Shown: piece after piece, positions 17,721 to 25,988 of the stretch
Layout of the letters: the number at the start of each line of letters is the position of its first letter
Position numbering within the stretch: the stretch's first letter is position 1
DNA from: Spirosoma sp. 48-14
Lineage (GTDB): Bacteria; Bacteroidota; Bacteroidia; Cytophagales; Spirosomataceae
NCBI RefSeq assembly: GCF_001898575.1
Contig: NZ_MKUD01000086.1
Coordinates: 25,613 to 89,612 of the forward strand
Direction: 5' to 3'
Length of the DNA: 64,000 nt
The notes under the pieces: generated by a model
The model's input: the letters and a program-made list of their open reading frames with translations, nothing else
The model's database searches: none
Told to the model about the DNA's origin: nothing
Translations under genes and position numbers: made by a program

Positions 17721-18194
17721 TCACTTACATACGTTGAGGGCAGCCCGGTGAGTCCGTAATCTATCGACCAGGGCTTCAGAACCTGGAATCGTTTGTCCAT
17801 ATTGGAACGTAACCCGGTGTTTCTGTTCGCCAAGTTGTAATTCAACGTACTCGGCTCCGCCATCAGCGCAATCCGGGCAACCCAACACAGTAGGTTGTTT
17901 GAAAAATGCATCCAGATCAATAGTACCCAGCAGGTCATTTAAATCAGTCTGGCTAATCGTTGACTGACATGTTTTGGTCGTCAGGTTTGATTGAACGCCA
18001 TTGGGGCGCTGGGTAAGTGTTAAATTCGTTCCACTCAATTCATAGTCGAACGCGCAGTAGCCGATACACATACCTGCCGAGGTGCCCGTACGGATAACCA
18101 GTCCATCAGCATCTGTCAGCTTTCTGGGGGATAGGCTACTCGTGCAATGGCCAAACAAGAGAATAAATCCAGCTACGAACAGAGTCTGTTTCAT
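17721..18194 (-). CDS. Cysteine-rich lipoprotein, DUF6438-like
   Basis: A 157-residue lipoprotein (lipobox LFGHC, Cys17). The first part has MCIGYCAFDYELSG, a CxxxC motif followed by a strand typical of DUF6438-type envelope proteins. Further cysteines lie at KTCQS, GCPDC and the penultimate residue (NVCK), so several disulfides are likely. It is 11 bp from the barrel-fused gene upstream and 54 bp from the serpin downstream, inside the same run of genes. The family assignment is by eye and the function is unknown. Confidence 0.6.
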   Translation of the reverse strand: MKQTLFVAGFILLFGHCTSSLSPRKLTDADGLVIRTGTSAGMCIGYCAFDYELSGTNLTLTQRPNGVQSNLTTKTCQSTISQTDLNDLLGTIDLDAFFKQPTVLGCPDCADGGAEYVELQLGEQKHRVTFQYGQTIPGSEALVDRLRTHRAALNVCK

Positions 18195-18205
18195 CGTCGG
18201 ATTCG

Positions 18206-19819
18206 TTAAAAGTGGTAATCGACCCCAAAACTCATCCCGGCCGTATTGGGCTTACTTTGCACTTGCGATTCCGATTGCGTACCTAGTCCCAGAGAGGGCT
18301 GATACATCCCGGCTACCGAAGCTGACCACTGACGCGTAGGCCGATACCGGAATCGGGCTCCCATGGCGGCTGCCAGTGATACAGGCCGATAAATACCATC
18401 TTTTGCTGTAATTTCCAGTTGGCTGTCGACCGTATTTCGAATGAAAATATTGGTAATGATGCCGCCTAGTAAAGCCAGGCTTAACTTTTTCTTTGGCCGC
18501 AACTGATACCCAACCTGAACCGGCACCTGCATATACTGATAATCGTTGGTCAATACTTGCCGTATCTGACCGTTGTAGCTGTTCTGATAGGCTGAATTAG
18601 AAACATTCGCATAATTCGCCTGTGGAACTGCATAGGCTAAATCACCCCGGTGAATGCTATTCCGAAGCGCATCGACGTACAGATTGCTGGAAGCTGAGTT
18701 CTGAATAAATCCAGCCGACAAGGAAGCCGATGAAAATTGGGCTGGTGTTTCGAGGGTTGAGCGGCCAGCCAGGTAGCCAATTCCAGATTCGATCGACCAG
18801 CGTTCAGAGAGCTGAACACCAGCACCAGCCTGGTAGGCTACCGAGAAATTTGGGCTACTGCTCACATTTTGCTGACTCGTTGTCGACGCCTTTATCGCAT
18901 CCAGGGAAGCCGAACCGACCGAAGCAACGGACGCCGACTTTATAGAGACCATCGGATTAAACGAACCTGGCATCACACTGGCCGAGGCCCAAGCATCGCG
19001 GGATCTTTGTTTCGATTGGGCGATTTCCGGTTTCAGTTCGGGCTCAGCTGGTCGGAACCAGACAATCCGATGAATCTGACCAAATCCGCGTAGGCGTAAC
19101 GAACGACCGGAGAGAGGCTCAAAGGCGATGGTAACAGTCGGATTAGCCCCATCTGTTTGCGTAACAACCGCCTGAGAAGCCACAACTGAGTTTATTGATG
19201 CCTGTGCTGCGGCTGTCGTTACCGACATTCGGGGGGCTGTTCTTGCCTGGGCTAACTGGCCTGTTTTCATCAGCAACTCCGAACCGACTGAATTAGGCAC
19301 TCGGGATTTCGATGCAAGTGTGGCTAGTGCGCTCGCTGGATACGGTTTGAAGGGAGACAATTGTTGACGTCCAGATTTAGCCAGTGTTTTAGTGCCAGAT
19401 TCCGTAGTAGGCTTTGAAGCAGAAGCTACCGATTCTGGCAATTCAGTCGATGAGTTCGCTTGATCAGCCTGCTCAGTAGCCGTCGGCTCTTTGCTGGCTG
19501 GCGTATTTGCTGGCTTTTCTGCATGCTGTGCAATCACGTTAGGGGCATTCCGTTTGTAAGACAGATTAGCTGACGGTAACGTCTGAACAGCCCACCAGCC
19601 AAGCAGTAGCAACGCCACTGCAGCTGCAATGCGAGTACTCCAAACGAATGGTCGTGACGAAGCCAGGCCTGTTCCCCAGAGTGGGAGTATTTTGGTACTG
19701 TCAGGCTCATCTAACCGTCGCTCAATCGCATCCCATACCCGAGGGGGCGGTGTTTCAGCGGCTTCGTCGAATGCCTTTCGCCAAAAATTGTCCGGCATAT
19801 TTTTTTCTAATTCGTCCAT
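18206..19819 (-). CDS. Putative anti-sigma protein with one TM and an outer-membrane-like beta-barrel C-terminus
   Basis: A 537-residue protein without a cleavable signal. Residues 1-60 are charged and cytosolic in character (FWRKAFDEAAETPPPRVWDAIERRLDE, resembling anti-sigma N-termini). One membrane helix spans about 64-82 (STRIAAAVALLLLGWWAV). Residues about 85-260 are a low-complexity Ala/Ser/Thr/Pro/Glu linker, and the C-terminal half is amphipathic strands (VGYQLRPKKKLSLALLGGI, MSFGVDYHF) ending in Phe as outer-membrane barrels do. It starts 11 bp after the sigma factor. If both halves fold as they look, a single chain would bridge inner and outer membranes. Similar genes next to ECF factors occur in Cytophagales, but the mechanism is not established. 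Confidence 0.7.
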   Translation of the reverse strand: MDELEKNMPDNFWRKAFDEAAETPPPRVWDAIERRLDEPDSTKILPLWGTGLASSRPFVWSTRIAAAVALLLLGWWAVQTLPSANLSYKRNAPNVIAQHAEKPANTPASKEPTATEQADQANSSTELPESVASASKPTTESGTKTLAKSGRQQLSPFKPYPASALATLASKSRVPNSVGSELLMKTGQLAQARTAPRMSVTTAAAQASINSVVASQAVVTQTDGANPTVTIAFEPLSGRSLRLRGFGQIHRIVWFRPAEPELKPEIAQSKQRSRDAWASASVMPGSFNPMVSIKSASVASVGSASLDAIKASTTSQQNVSSSPNFSVAYQAGAGVQLSERWSIESGIGYLAGRSTLETPAQFSSASLSAGFIQNSASSNLYVDALRNSIHRGDLAYAVPQANYANVSNSAYQNSYNGQIRQVLTNDYQYMQVPVQVGYQLRPKKKLSLALLGGIITNIFIRNTVDSQLEITAKDGIYRPVSLAAAMGARFRYRPTRQWSASVAGMYQPSLGLGTQSESQVQSKPNTAGMSFGVDYHF

Positions 19820-19830
19820 CTTTATTCTGT

Positions 19831-20385
19831 TCAGCGCGGTCGTCCTTCAGCAGGATGGCCATCGGATTGTAGTTTCTGTTGCAATAGGCTTCTGGCGCGG
19901 GCAAATTGTGATTTTGATGTTCCTTCGGCTATATCCAGCATCTCTGCAATTTCGGGATGGGTGTAGCCTTCAATGGCATATAAGTTAAATACGGTTCGGC
20001 AACCGGGCGGAAGCTCCTGAATCAGTTGCAGCAGGTACTGGTAATTTAGTGTTGGAAGACTTTCATCGGCCTGTGGCAGCACTGGAGCCAGTTCCTGCAC
20101 GTCGGTAGTATGCTCCCAGGGTTTTTGTTTTCGTATATGTTTTAAAGCCGTATTAATGACAACCCGTTTCAGCCAGGCTTCCAGAGGGCACTCGAACCGA
20201 AAGGAGTCGATATGACGGTAAATCTTTACAAAGGCATCCTGTAATATGTCTTCGGCTTCGTCAGGATCTTTTACATAGCGTTTGCAAACGACAAACAGCT
20301 TTCCGGCAAACCGCTCATAAAGCAGTCGCTGCATACTCCGGTCCTGTCGTCGGCAGCCTTCGACTAGTGCGTAATCATCCTGCAT
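19831..20385 (-). CDS. ECF-type RNA polymerase sigma factor
   Basis: A 184-residue sigma-70 family factor with regions 2 and 4 only. Region 2 covers about residues 20-85 (ERFAGKLFVVCKRYVKDPDEAEDILQDAFVKIYRHIDSFR, with the DEAEDILQD core helix). Region 4 covers about 120-170 (LPPGCRTVFNLYAIEGYTHPEIAEMLDIAEGTSKSQFARA, a helix-turn-helix). It heads a tight minus-strand run with the putative anti-sigma gene 11 bp downstream, followed by five lipoprotein genes. It probably responds to an envelope signal and may control its own operon. The 146 bp divergent region with the isomerase gene holds the promoters. Confidence 0.93.
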   Translation of the reverse strand: MQDDYALVEGCRRQDRSMQRLLYERFAGKLFVVCKRYVKDPDEAEDILQDAFVKIYRHIDSFRFECPLEAWLKRVVINTALKHIRKQKPWEHTTDVQELAPVLPQADESLPTLNYQYLLQLIQELPPGCRTVFNLYAIEGYTHPEIAEMLDIAEGTSKSQFARARSLLQQKLQSDGHPAEGRPR

Positions 20386-20472
20386 AGCAATGTTGACACC
20401 TCTAAGACCGCATAGGGGTCGGAACGGTTGGAAGCGTACGTAAAAATTTCTTGTTTCTTGATTCCATTCAAT

Positions 20473-20506
20473 TTTGTCTATAATTAGTACTCTGATCGTA
20501 CCTTTG
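20473..20506 (+). promoter_or_regulatory. Promoter of the isomerase-cytochrome operon
   Basis: A TTTG at 20473-20476 and TACCTTTG at 20499-20506 are 22 bases apart, fitting the Bacteroidota -33/-7 consensus. The -7 box ends 25 bp before the ATG at 20532. Confidence 0.65.
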
Positions 20507-20531
20507 AGCTGTTTTTACCTAATCCTTTTTT

Positions 20532-21389
20532 ATGAATCGTCGGGATGCCCTACGTTACACGGCTGGCCTGGGTCTGTCCATGCTTGCTTCTCCAGTTCTG
20601 ACACGACCGATACCTTCCAAAGCTCGCTTCAAAATTGGTGCCTGCGACTGGTCTATTGGTCAGGCCGGTGATATAAATGCTTTTGCGGTAGCCAAACAAA
20701 TTGGACTCGATGGCGTTCAGGTTAGCTTAAATACCTCGACCGATCATGTTCACCTGCGCCAACCCGATAAACAGCGGGCTTATAAAGCGGCTGCTCAGAA
20801 ATCGGGCGTGGCTATTAGCGGGCTGGCCATCGGACTGTTGAACGAAATTCCCTACAAATCCGATCCTCGAACAGAGCAATGGGTACAGGACAGTGTCGAT
20901 GTAGCCGATGCATTAGGCGTTAAAAACGTTTTGCTGGCTTTCTTTAACAATAACGACCTCCGAAATGATCCGAAAGGGATTCGGGTGGTTATTGAGCGGT
21001 TGAAAGCAGTAGCACCAAAGGCAGAAAAAGCAGGTGTCATTTTAGGCATCGAATCGTGGCTTTCGGCTCCCGAACTCATGGCAATCATCGAAGCCGTTGG
21101 GTCACCGGCTATCAAAGTTTATTATGATGTTTGCAACTCATCCGTTCGCGGTTACAATATTTTTGAAGAAATTCGTGATCTGGGAAAAAACCGAATCTGT
21201 GAGTTTCATCTGAAAGAAAACGACCACTTGCTAGGTCAGGGTATAGTTGACCTGGCAAAAGTTCGGCAGGAACTGGATGCGATTGGCTATAAAGGCTGGT
21301 TGCAAATCGAAGGGGCGGTTCCAAAAGGCCAGCCCATGCTTGAAAGTTATATCGAAAACAACAAGACAGTACGCTCGCTGTTTAGTTGA
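20532..21389 (+). CDS. Exported sugar phosphate isomerase/epimerase-like TIM-barrel protein
   Basis: A 285-residue AP-endonuclease-2/xylose-isomerase-like TIM barrel. The N-terminus, MNRRDALRYTAGLGLSML, looks like a twin-arginine or Sec leader, so the enzyme is likely periplasmic. Candidate metal ligands are the Glu of LGIESW, the Asp of YYDVCNS, the His of CEFHLKEND and the Glu of LQIEGAV, the normal set in this fold. Related proteins act on keto sugars, inosose or 3-keto-glycosides. The cytochrome-containing dehydrogenase-like gene starts 16 bp after the stop, so the pair is an operon probably devoted to extracytoplasmic sugar oxidation. Confidence 0.88.
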   Translation: MNRRDALRYTAGLGLSMLASPVLTRPIPSKARFKIGACDWSIGQAGDINAFAVAKQIGLDGVQVSLNTSTDHVHLRQPDKQRAYKAAAQKSGVAISGLAIGLLNEIPYKSDPRTEQWVQDSVDVADALGVKNVLLAFFNNNDLRNDPKGIRVVIERLKAVAPKAEKAGVILGIESWLSAPELMAIIEAVGSPAIKVYYDVCNSSVRGYNIFEEIRDLGKNRICEFHLKENDHLLGQGIVDLAKVRQELDAIGYKGWLQIEGAVPKGQPMLESYIENNKTVRSLFS

Positions 21390-21405
21390 TGAACCAAAAA
21401 CATAC

Positions 21406-24400
21406 ATGAAAAAGCTGTTTTCGCTGAATCCATTTCCGGTTGTACTAACAACCGTTGGTTTTTTGACGCTGGCCGGTCAGAGCTTTCAGGTAACCAAATC
21501 CACGGACTATCTGCTGACTAAGACGTCAGGCCCTGCAATGGCTTCAGCGGTGATTGCCGATTCGAATACGCTCTACCTCCCTGATGATCTGGAAGCTACC
21601 TTATGGGCCGAATCGCCCATGTTCCATAACCCAACGAACATGGACATTGACGCTAAAGGGCGGGTATGGATTACAGAAGCAGTAAACTATCGGAAATTCA
21701 ACAATAAACCCGAAGACCGGCTCAATCACCCCGATGGCGAACGGATTGTGATTCTGGAAGATAAAGATGGCGATGGCAAGGCCGACGATAGTAAAGTCTT
21801 TGTAACCGATCCAGAGCTGGTTTCGCCACTGGGTATCGCTGTAATTGGTAATAAAGTAATTGTATCGGCGGCCCCTAATCTGGTGGCCTACACCGATGAA
21901 GACGGCGACGATAAAGCGGATAAGAAGGAAGTGATGCTCATGGGTTTCGGCGGTATGGATCACGACCATTCGCTTCATGCCGTTGTGGCCGGGCCCGATG
22001 GAAAATACTACTTCAATACCGGCAATGCGGGCCCTCACGTTGTGTCGGATATTGATGGCTGGACCTTGCGTTCAGGTAGCATGTATACAGGCGGAACACC
22101 CCATAACAAACTGAATCACGGGAATCAGGTAAGCGACGATGGCCGGGTCTGGACGGGCGGATTGGCGTTACGCATCAACCCCGATGGTTCAAAGCTGAAG
22201 GTGATGGCGCATAACTTCCGCAATAATTACGAAACGGCCCTGGATTCGTACGGCAACATGTGGCAAAATGACAACGACGATGAGGTGGTTGCCTGCCGCA
22301 CAAGTTGGCTAATGGAAGGAGGTAATGCCGGATTTTTTAGCGCCGACGGAACCCGGACCTGGAAAGCCGACCAGCGACCCGGTCAGCCGATTCCGGTGGC
22401 TCACTGGCATCAGCAGGATCCCGGTGTCATGCCCGTTGGCGACATCACAGGGGCAGGCTCACCAACGGGTATGGTCATGTATGAAGGTGATGAACTTGGT
22501 CCTCAATATCGGGGTATGCTGCTCAGCGCCGATGCAGGTCGGAACGTAATATTTGGGTACAGACCAGAGCCGCAGGGGGCAGGTTACAGAATGACGCGGA
22601 CTGATTTGATCAGTTCTATGCCCGAAGTCGATGCCAATTATAAATGGAATGCAGCCACTACAGATACGCGTAAGTGGTTTCGCCCTAGCGATATAGCCGT
22701 TGGACCCGATGGGGCGCTTTACATTGCCGATTGGTACGACCCAATTGTGGGTGGGCATCAGATGAAAGACCCAAAAGGATATGGTCGCATCTACCGGATC
22801 ACGCCCAAAGGCAAAAAGCTAAGAACGCCTAAGCTGGATCTTACTACTACGCAGGGTCAGATTGCCGCTCTGCTCAGTCCAGCCGTGAATGTCAGAATGC
22901 TGGGTTTTGAAGCCTTGCGGACACAGGGTGAAAAAGTGATTGAACCCGTTGAGGCGTTGTTGTCTTCATCGAATCAGTTTCATCGGGCGAGAGCTATTTT
23001 CCTGCTGGCGCAACTAGGGGCGGAGGGGCAGTTTGAAGTCGAACGTCTCCTGAAAGCCGTTGATGCCCCTGTTCGGCTGGTAGCCTTGCGGGCACTACGT
23101 AGCATCACACCCGAAAACTCAAAATCGATTCCGGCGCTGACGGCTTCTCAACGGGCCTTGCTTCCGCTGCTGGGCAACTTATCGACCGACCGAAGTCCCG
23201 CTGTTCGTCGGGAGGTAGCCATTGCCTTACGCGATGTGCCCTACGACGAATGTAAGTTTATGCTGCTTAACCTGGTAAAAGGCTACGACGGACAGGATCG
23301 CTGGTATCTGGATGCGCTCGGAAAAGCGGCCGACGGAAAAGAAGAAGCCTTGTTTTTCAATATTCGGCAGACTCTGCCCCAAAATCCTGCCGATTGGGAT
23401 CAACGAGCTGCCAATCTGGTTTGGGAATTACATCCGCCATCGGCCGTACCGTTGTTGAAGAAGCGGGCAGAAAGTACAAACCTAACGGCCGAAGCGCGTG
23501 AACAGGCCATCACTGCTCTGGGCTTTATCAAAACGGAACCGGCTGCCAAAGCGATGGTCGATCTGGCCAAATCGGCAGATAAAGATGTGGCTGCACAGGC
23601 TACGTATTGGCTGGACTTCCGAAAAGGGAACGATTGGGCTAAACTGCTGAACTGGGACGAAGTGATACCTGAAAAACCACAGGTATCGGTCGAGGAACAG
23701 AAGATGCTGGATAAACGCCAACTGTTGCTGGATGAAAGCCTGTCGGATACCGAAAAACGGAAACTAGTCATTTCGATGTCAAGAGACCCGGAAGGGGCTA
23801 AAGTGTTGATCGGGCTAGCGGCTGATAAAAAACTATCGGACGATCTGATTAAAGCGGCTGGCCCCGGTATTCGGACCAATCGAGATCAGACGGTGCGAAC
23901 CATGGGCCGCGAATTCTTCCCGTTGAAACCAACCTTGCATCCTGCACCATCGGCAGCTACGTCGGATGAGTCTGTACAAACGGCTGAGGTTGCGCAGAAC
24001 AAACCCGCAGATGCTGCTGAACCCGTCAAAACAGCGCCCGTCTCTACAGTTCCTTTGCAAGCCCAATCTACAGACCAGACTACGACTGTCGAATCACCAT
24101 CGTCTGTATCGACTAATGTAGATGCGGATTCGCCCGTGGCTAAAGTGGCTATGCTAAGTGGTGACGCTAAAAAAGGTCAAACCGTATTTCGGACTAACTG
24201 CGCAACCTGCCACAAACACGGCCAGTTGGGAACGGATGTTGGCCCCGAACTCACTCAGATTCACCAGAAATTTGACAGAAACAGCCTGCTGGATGCCATT
24301 ATGAATCCGAGTGCGGGTATTGCCTTCGGGTATGAGCCTTGGCTGATTACCACCAAAAAAGGCCAAACGTATTATGGGTTTTTAGTGAGCGATGGTGATC

Positions 24401-24564
24401 AGTCGGTCGTGATCAAGGGGATTAAAGGGTATAAACATACGATTCCAACCGATCAGATTTTTTCGCGTCGGCAATACAAAACCAGCCTGATGCCCGACCC
24501 CAAAGCCTTGGGGCTTAGCGATCAGCAACTAGCCGATTTGACAGCCTTTTTGTTGAAGCAGTAA
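21406..24564 (+). CDS. PVC-type heme-binding protein: NHL-like propeller, HEAT repeats and cytochrome c
   Basis: The start at 21406 gives an N-terminal signal (MKKLFSLNPFPVVLTTVGFLTLAGQ); an upstream in-frame extension to 21247 would overlap the isomerase gene and lacks a signal. The 1052-residue product has a membrane-bound-dehydrogenase or sorbosone-dehydrogenase-like propeller (about 45-450, with the acidic loop EDKDGDGKADDSKVF), HEAT-like helical repeats (about 470-790), an Ala/Pro/Thr-rich linker (about 850-905), and a cytochrome c domain with CATCH at 932-936 and a possible distal Met in SLMPD. Such proteins are common in Planctomycetes and Bacteroidota and are thought to oxidise sugars in the periplasm. 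It is coupled to the isomerase upstream and converges on the cyclophilin gene 9 bp away. Confidence 0.9.
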   Translation: MKKLFSLNPFPVVLTTVGFLTLAGQSFQVTKSTDYLLTKTSGPAMASAVIADSNTLYLPDDLEATLWAESPMFHNPTNMDIDAKGRVWITEAVNYRKFNNKPEDRLNHPDGERIVILEDKDGDGKADDSKVFVTDPELVSPLGIAVIGNKVIVSAAPNLVAYTDEDGDDKADKKEVMLMGFGGMDHDHSLHAVVAGPDGKYYFNTGNAGPHVVSDIDGWTLRSGSMYTGGTPHNKLNHGNQVSDDGRVWTGGLALRINPDGSKLKVMAHNFRNNYETALDSYGNMWQNDNDDEVVACRTSWLMEGGNAGFFSADGTRTWKADQRPGQPIPVAHWHQQDPGVMPVGDITGAGSPTGMVMYEGDELGPQYRGMLLSADAGRNVIFGYRPEPQGAGYRMTRTDLISSMPEVDANYKWNAATTDTRKWFRPSDIAVGPDGALYIADWYDPIVGGHQMKDPKGYGRIYRITPKGKKLRTPKLDLTTTQGQIAALLSPAVNVRMLGFEALRTQGEKVIEPVEALLSSSNQFHRARAIFLLAQLGAEGQFEVERLLKAVDAPVRLVALRALRSITPENSKSIPALTASQRALLPLLGNLSTDRSPAVRREVAIALRDVPYDECKFMLLNLVKGYDGQDRWYLDALGKAADGKEEALFFNIRQTLPQNPADWDQRAANLVWELHPPSAVPLLKKRAESTNLTAEAREQAITALGFIKTEPAAKAMVDLAKSADKDVAAQATYWLDFRKGNDWAKLLNWDEVIPEKPQVSVEEQKMLDKRQLLLDESLSDTEKRKLVISMSRDPEGAKVLIGLAADKKLSDDLIKAAGPGIRTNRDQTVRTMGREFFPLKPTLHPAPSAATSDESVQTAEVAQNKPADAAEPVKTAPVSTVPLQAQSTDQTTTVESPSSVSTNVDADSPVAKVAMLSGDAKKGQTVFRTNCATCHKHGQLGTDVGPELTQIHQKFDRNSLLDAIMNPSAGIAFGYEPWLITTKKGQTYYGFLVSDGDQSVVIKGIKGYKHTIPTDQIFSRRQYKTSLMPDPKALGLSDQQLADLTAFLLKQ

Positions 24565-24573
24565 AACCTCAAC

Positions 24574-25155
24574 CTACTTCACTTCATAACCTAGCTTTTT
24601 CAGTTGCGAAGAAGTGAGGTTGAGGACGTTGACATCCAGTTTGATAGGAGAGAGGGGCGTATCGGTCGAGTCAGTCTTAACGGCTACGATGGCATCCACA
24701 ACGTCCATCCCCTTAAAGACCTGGCCAAACACTGTGAACTTATCGTCGAGACGGTGTTCACCTTTTTTGTTTTGCACAATGTAGAACTGACAACCAGCCG
24801 AGAGTTTTTCAGGGTTGTTGTCACGTCCGGCCCCGACGGCCCCATAAATATGCCGGATGGCCGGTCTGAACTCAGGTTTCAGCAGGTAGGGTGAATCGGC
24901 AAAGCCAGCGGGCGTATCGGGACAACCACCCTGCGCTACAAAATTGTTGATAACCCGGTTGAACGTAAGCGTATCCCAGTAGTTCTGATTTGCCAACTTG
25001 ATGAAACTTGCTTTATGGTTTGGCGTCTCATCATATAACCAGAAAAGAATCTCGCCCATATTCGTTTTGATCTGACCAATTGGGTAGGTTTTCTCCTTAA
25101 TGGGAGGGTTGGAAAATGAGATGAGATAAGTCAGCAGGAGTAAAATAGGCGGCAT
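24574..25155 (-). CDS. Cyclophilin-type peptidyl-prolyl cis-trans isomerase
   Basis: A 193-residue cyclophilin with a short hydrophobic N-terminus (MPPILLLLTYLISFSNP), so it is likely exported or membrane-held. The catalytic segment FNRVINNFVAQGGCP carries the conserved Arg and Phe, and GCQFYIVQN and FTVFGQVFKGMDVVD are standard family blocks. It catalyses proline isomerisation during protein folding in the envelope. It is 16 bp downstream of a small coiled-coil ORF and may share its transcript. Confidence 0.92.
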   Translation of the reverse strand: MPPILLLLTYLISFSNPPIKEKTYPIGQIKTNMGEILFWLYDETPNHKASFIKLANQNYWDTLTFNRVINNFVAQGGCPDTPAGFADSPYLLKPEFRPAIRHIYGAVGAGRDNNPEKLSAGCQFYIVQNKKGEHRLDDKFTVFGQVFKGMDVVDAIVAVKTDSTDTPLSPIKLDVNVLNLTSSQLKKLGYEVK

Positions 25156-25171
25156 ACGTTACGAAATAAAA

Positions 25172-25378
25172 TTAGTGAGTTTGCTCCGTAAAAAAGACAC
25201 TTAAGCTTAAATGGAGTTCTTTTAACAACTGCGTTCGGCGAAGTTCATATTGCTTTAACGATAACGCCAGTAAGGAGTCGGAGGGGTGTTTAGCCAGCAT
25301 TTGTCGATGATTTGCCAATAACCGATTTAACTCGCTAAGCTCTGCAACCAATGTATCAGGGTGACGAGGGTCTTGCAT
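25172..25378 (-). CDS. Small helical protein downstream of the broken DUF6932-like gene
   Basis: A 68-residue cytosolic protein, almost wholly helical and heptad-rich (LVAELSELNRLLANHRQMLAKHP, LKQYELRRTQLLKELHLSLS). Its ATG begins one base after the stop of the DUF6932-like reading frame, so the two were built as a translationally coupled pair. No family name was recognised. A small helical partner beside a nucleotidyltransferase-like gene is reminiscent of toxin-antitoxin or regulatory pairs, but this is inference. The frame is intact although its upstream partner is broken. Confidence 0.55.
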   Translation of the reverse strand: MQDPRHPDTLVAELSELNRLLANHRQMLAKHPSDSLLALSLKQYELRRTQLLKELHLSLSVFFTEQTH

Positions 25379-25379
25379 A

Positions 25380-25859
25380 TCAGATTGAATTTATCAACTC
25401 AATAAAACCACGCGGATTATCCTGCCTATCATTCATAAAGAACGTTTGCCAATAGGCCATCGACGGTACAGTAATCAACTCATAGCGTTCGTCAGTTATA
25501 GGGTAAACCGCAATCAAATGTCCATCGACCCGATACGAATCGCGCGAACCACCAATTAACAGATAAGGTAGTATTGATTCAACGTTATGGTCCAATTCTT
25601 CGTCAAACTCAATCAAATTTACACAATCTACGTCATCAGGATTCAGTTTTGTGCTAATAAAACTACCGCCTACTCACTGTTGTGGCAACAGCTTTAGAAC
25701 CTCGAATAAGGCCGCATGGTAGGCTGTAAAGGATCTAAACAGTATTTTTCGGGTCAATGATTCCGTAAAAGGAATGACAAACCATGTTTCAATAGCTGGT
25801 AATGATAGCGGTATACGACTATAGGGGAATAAATTTCCATTTTGATCAAATGTAACCAT
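25380..25859 (-). pseudogene. DUF6932-like (nucleotidyltransferase-fold) gene interrupted by an in-frame TGA
   Basis: Two reading frames, 25674-25859 and the codons below 25673, lie in the same frame separated only by TGA at 25674-25676. Read through, they give one protein of about 159 residues. The N-terminal block MVTFDQNGNLFPYSRIPLSLPAIE and the continuation GGSFISTKLNPDDVD match the DUF6932 pattern, in which a Trp normally precedes the G-S-F motif and D-x-D follows. The stop stands where Trp (TGG) is expected, so one G-to-A change explains it. A TTG at 25614-25616 could restart translation but would lose the GSF motif. A sequencing error cannot be excluded. Confidence 0.75.
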
Positions 25860-25988
25860 AGACGAATATAATGAATGGTTGTAGACTTGTATTAAACCAT
25901 TTCCTGCAAACCTGAATCATAGTACCAGACGTTGTGGAAAAGCAGAATAGCTTTCATCTATCCCAACAACCTACATTCATCGGAAACC

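Noticed and set aside
21247..21405. Longer start for the cytochrome-propeller protein
   Set aside because: It would overlap the isomerase gene in another frame and bury the clear signal peptide that begins at 21406.
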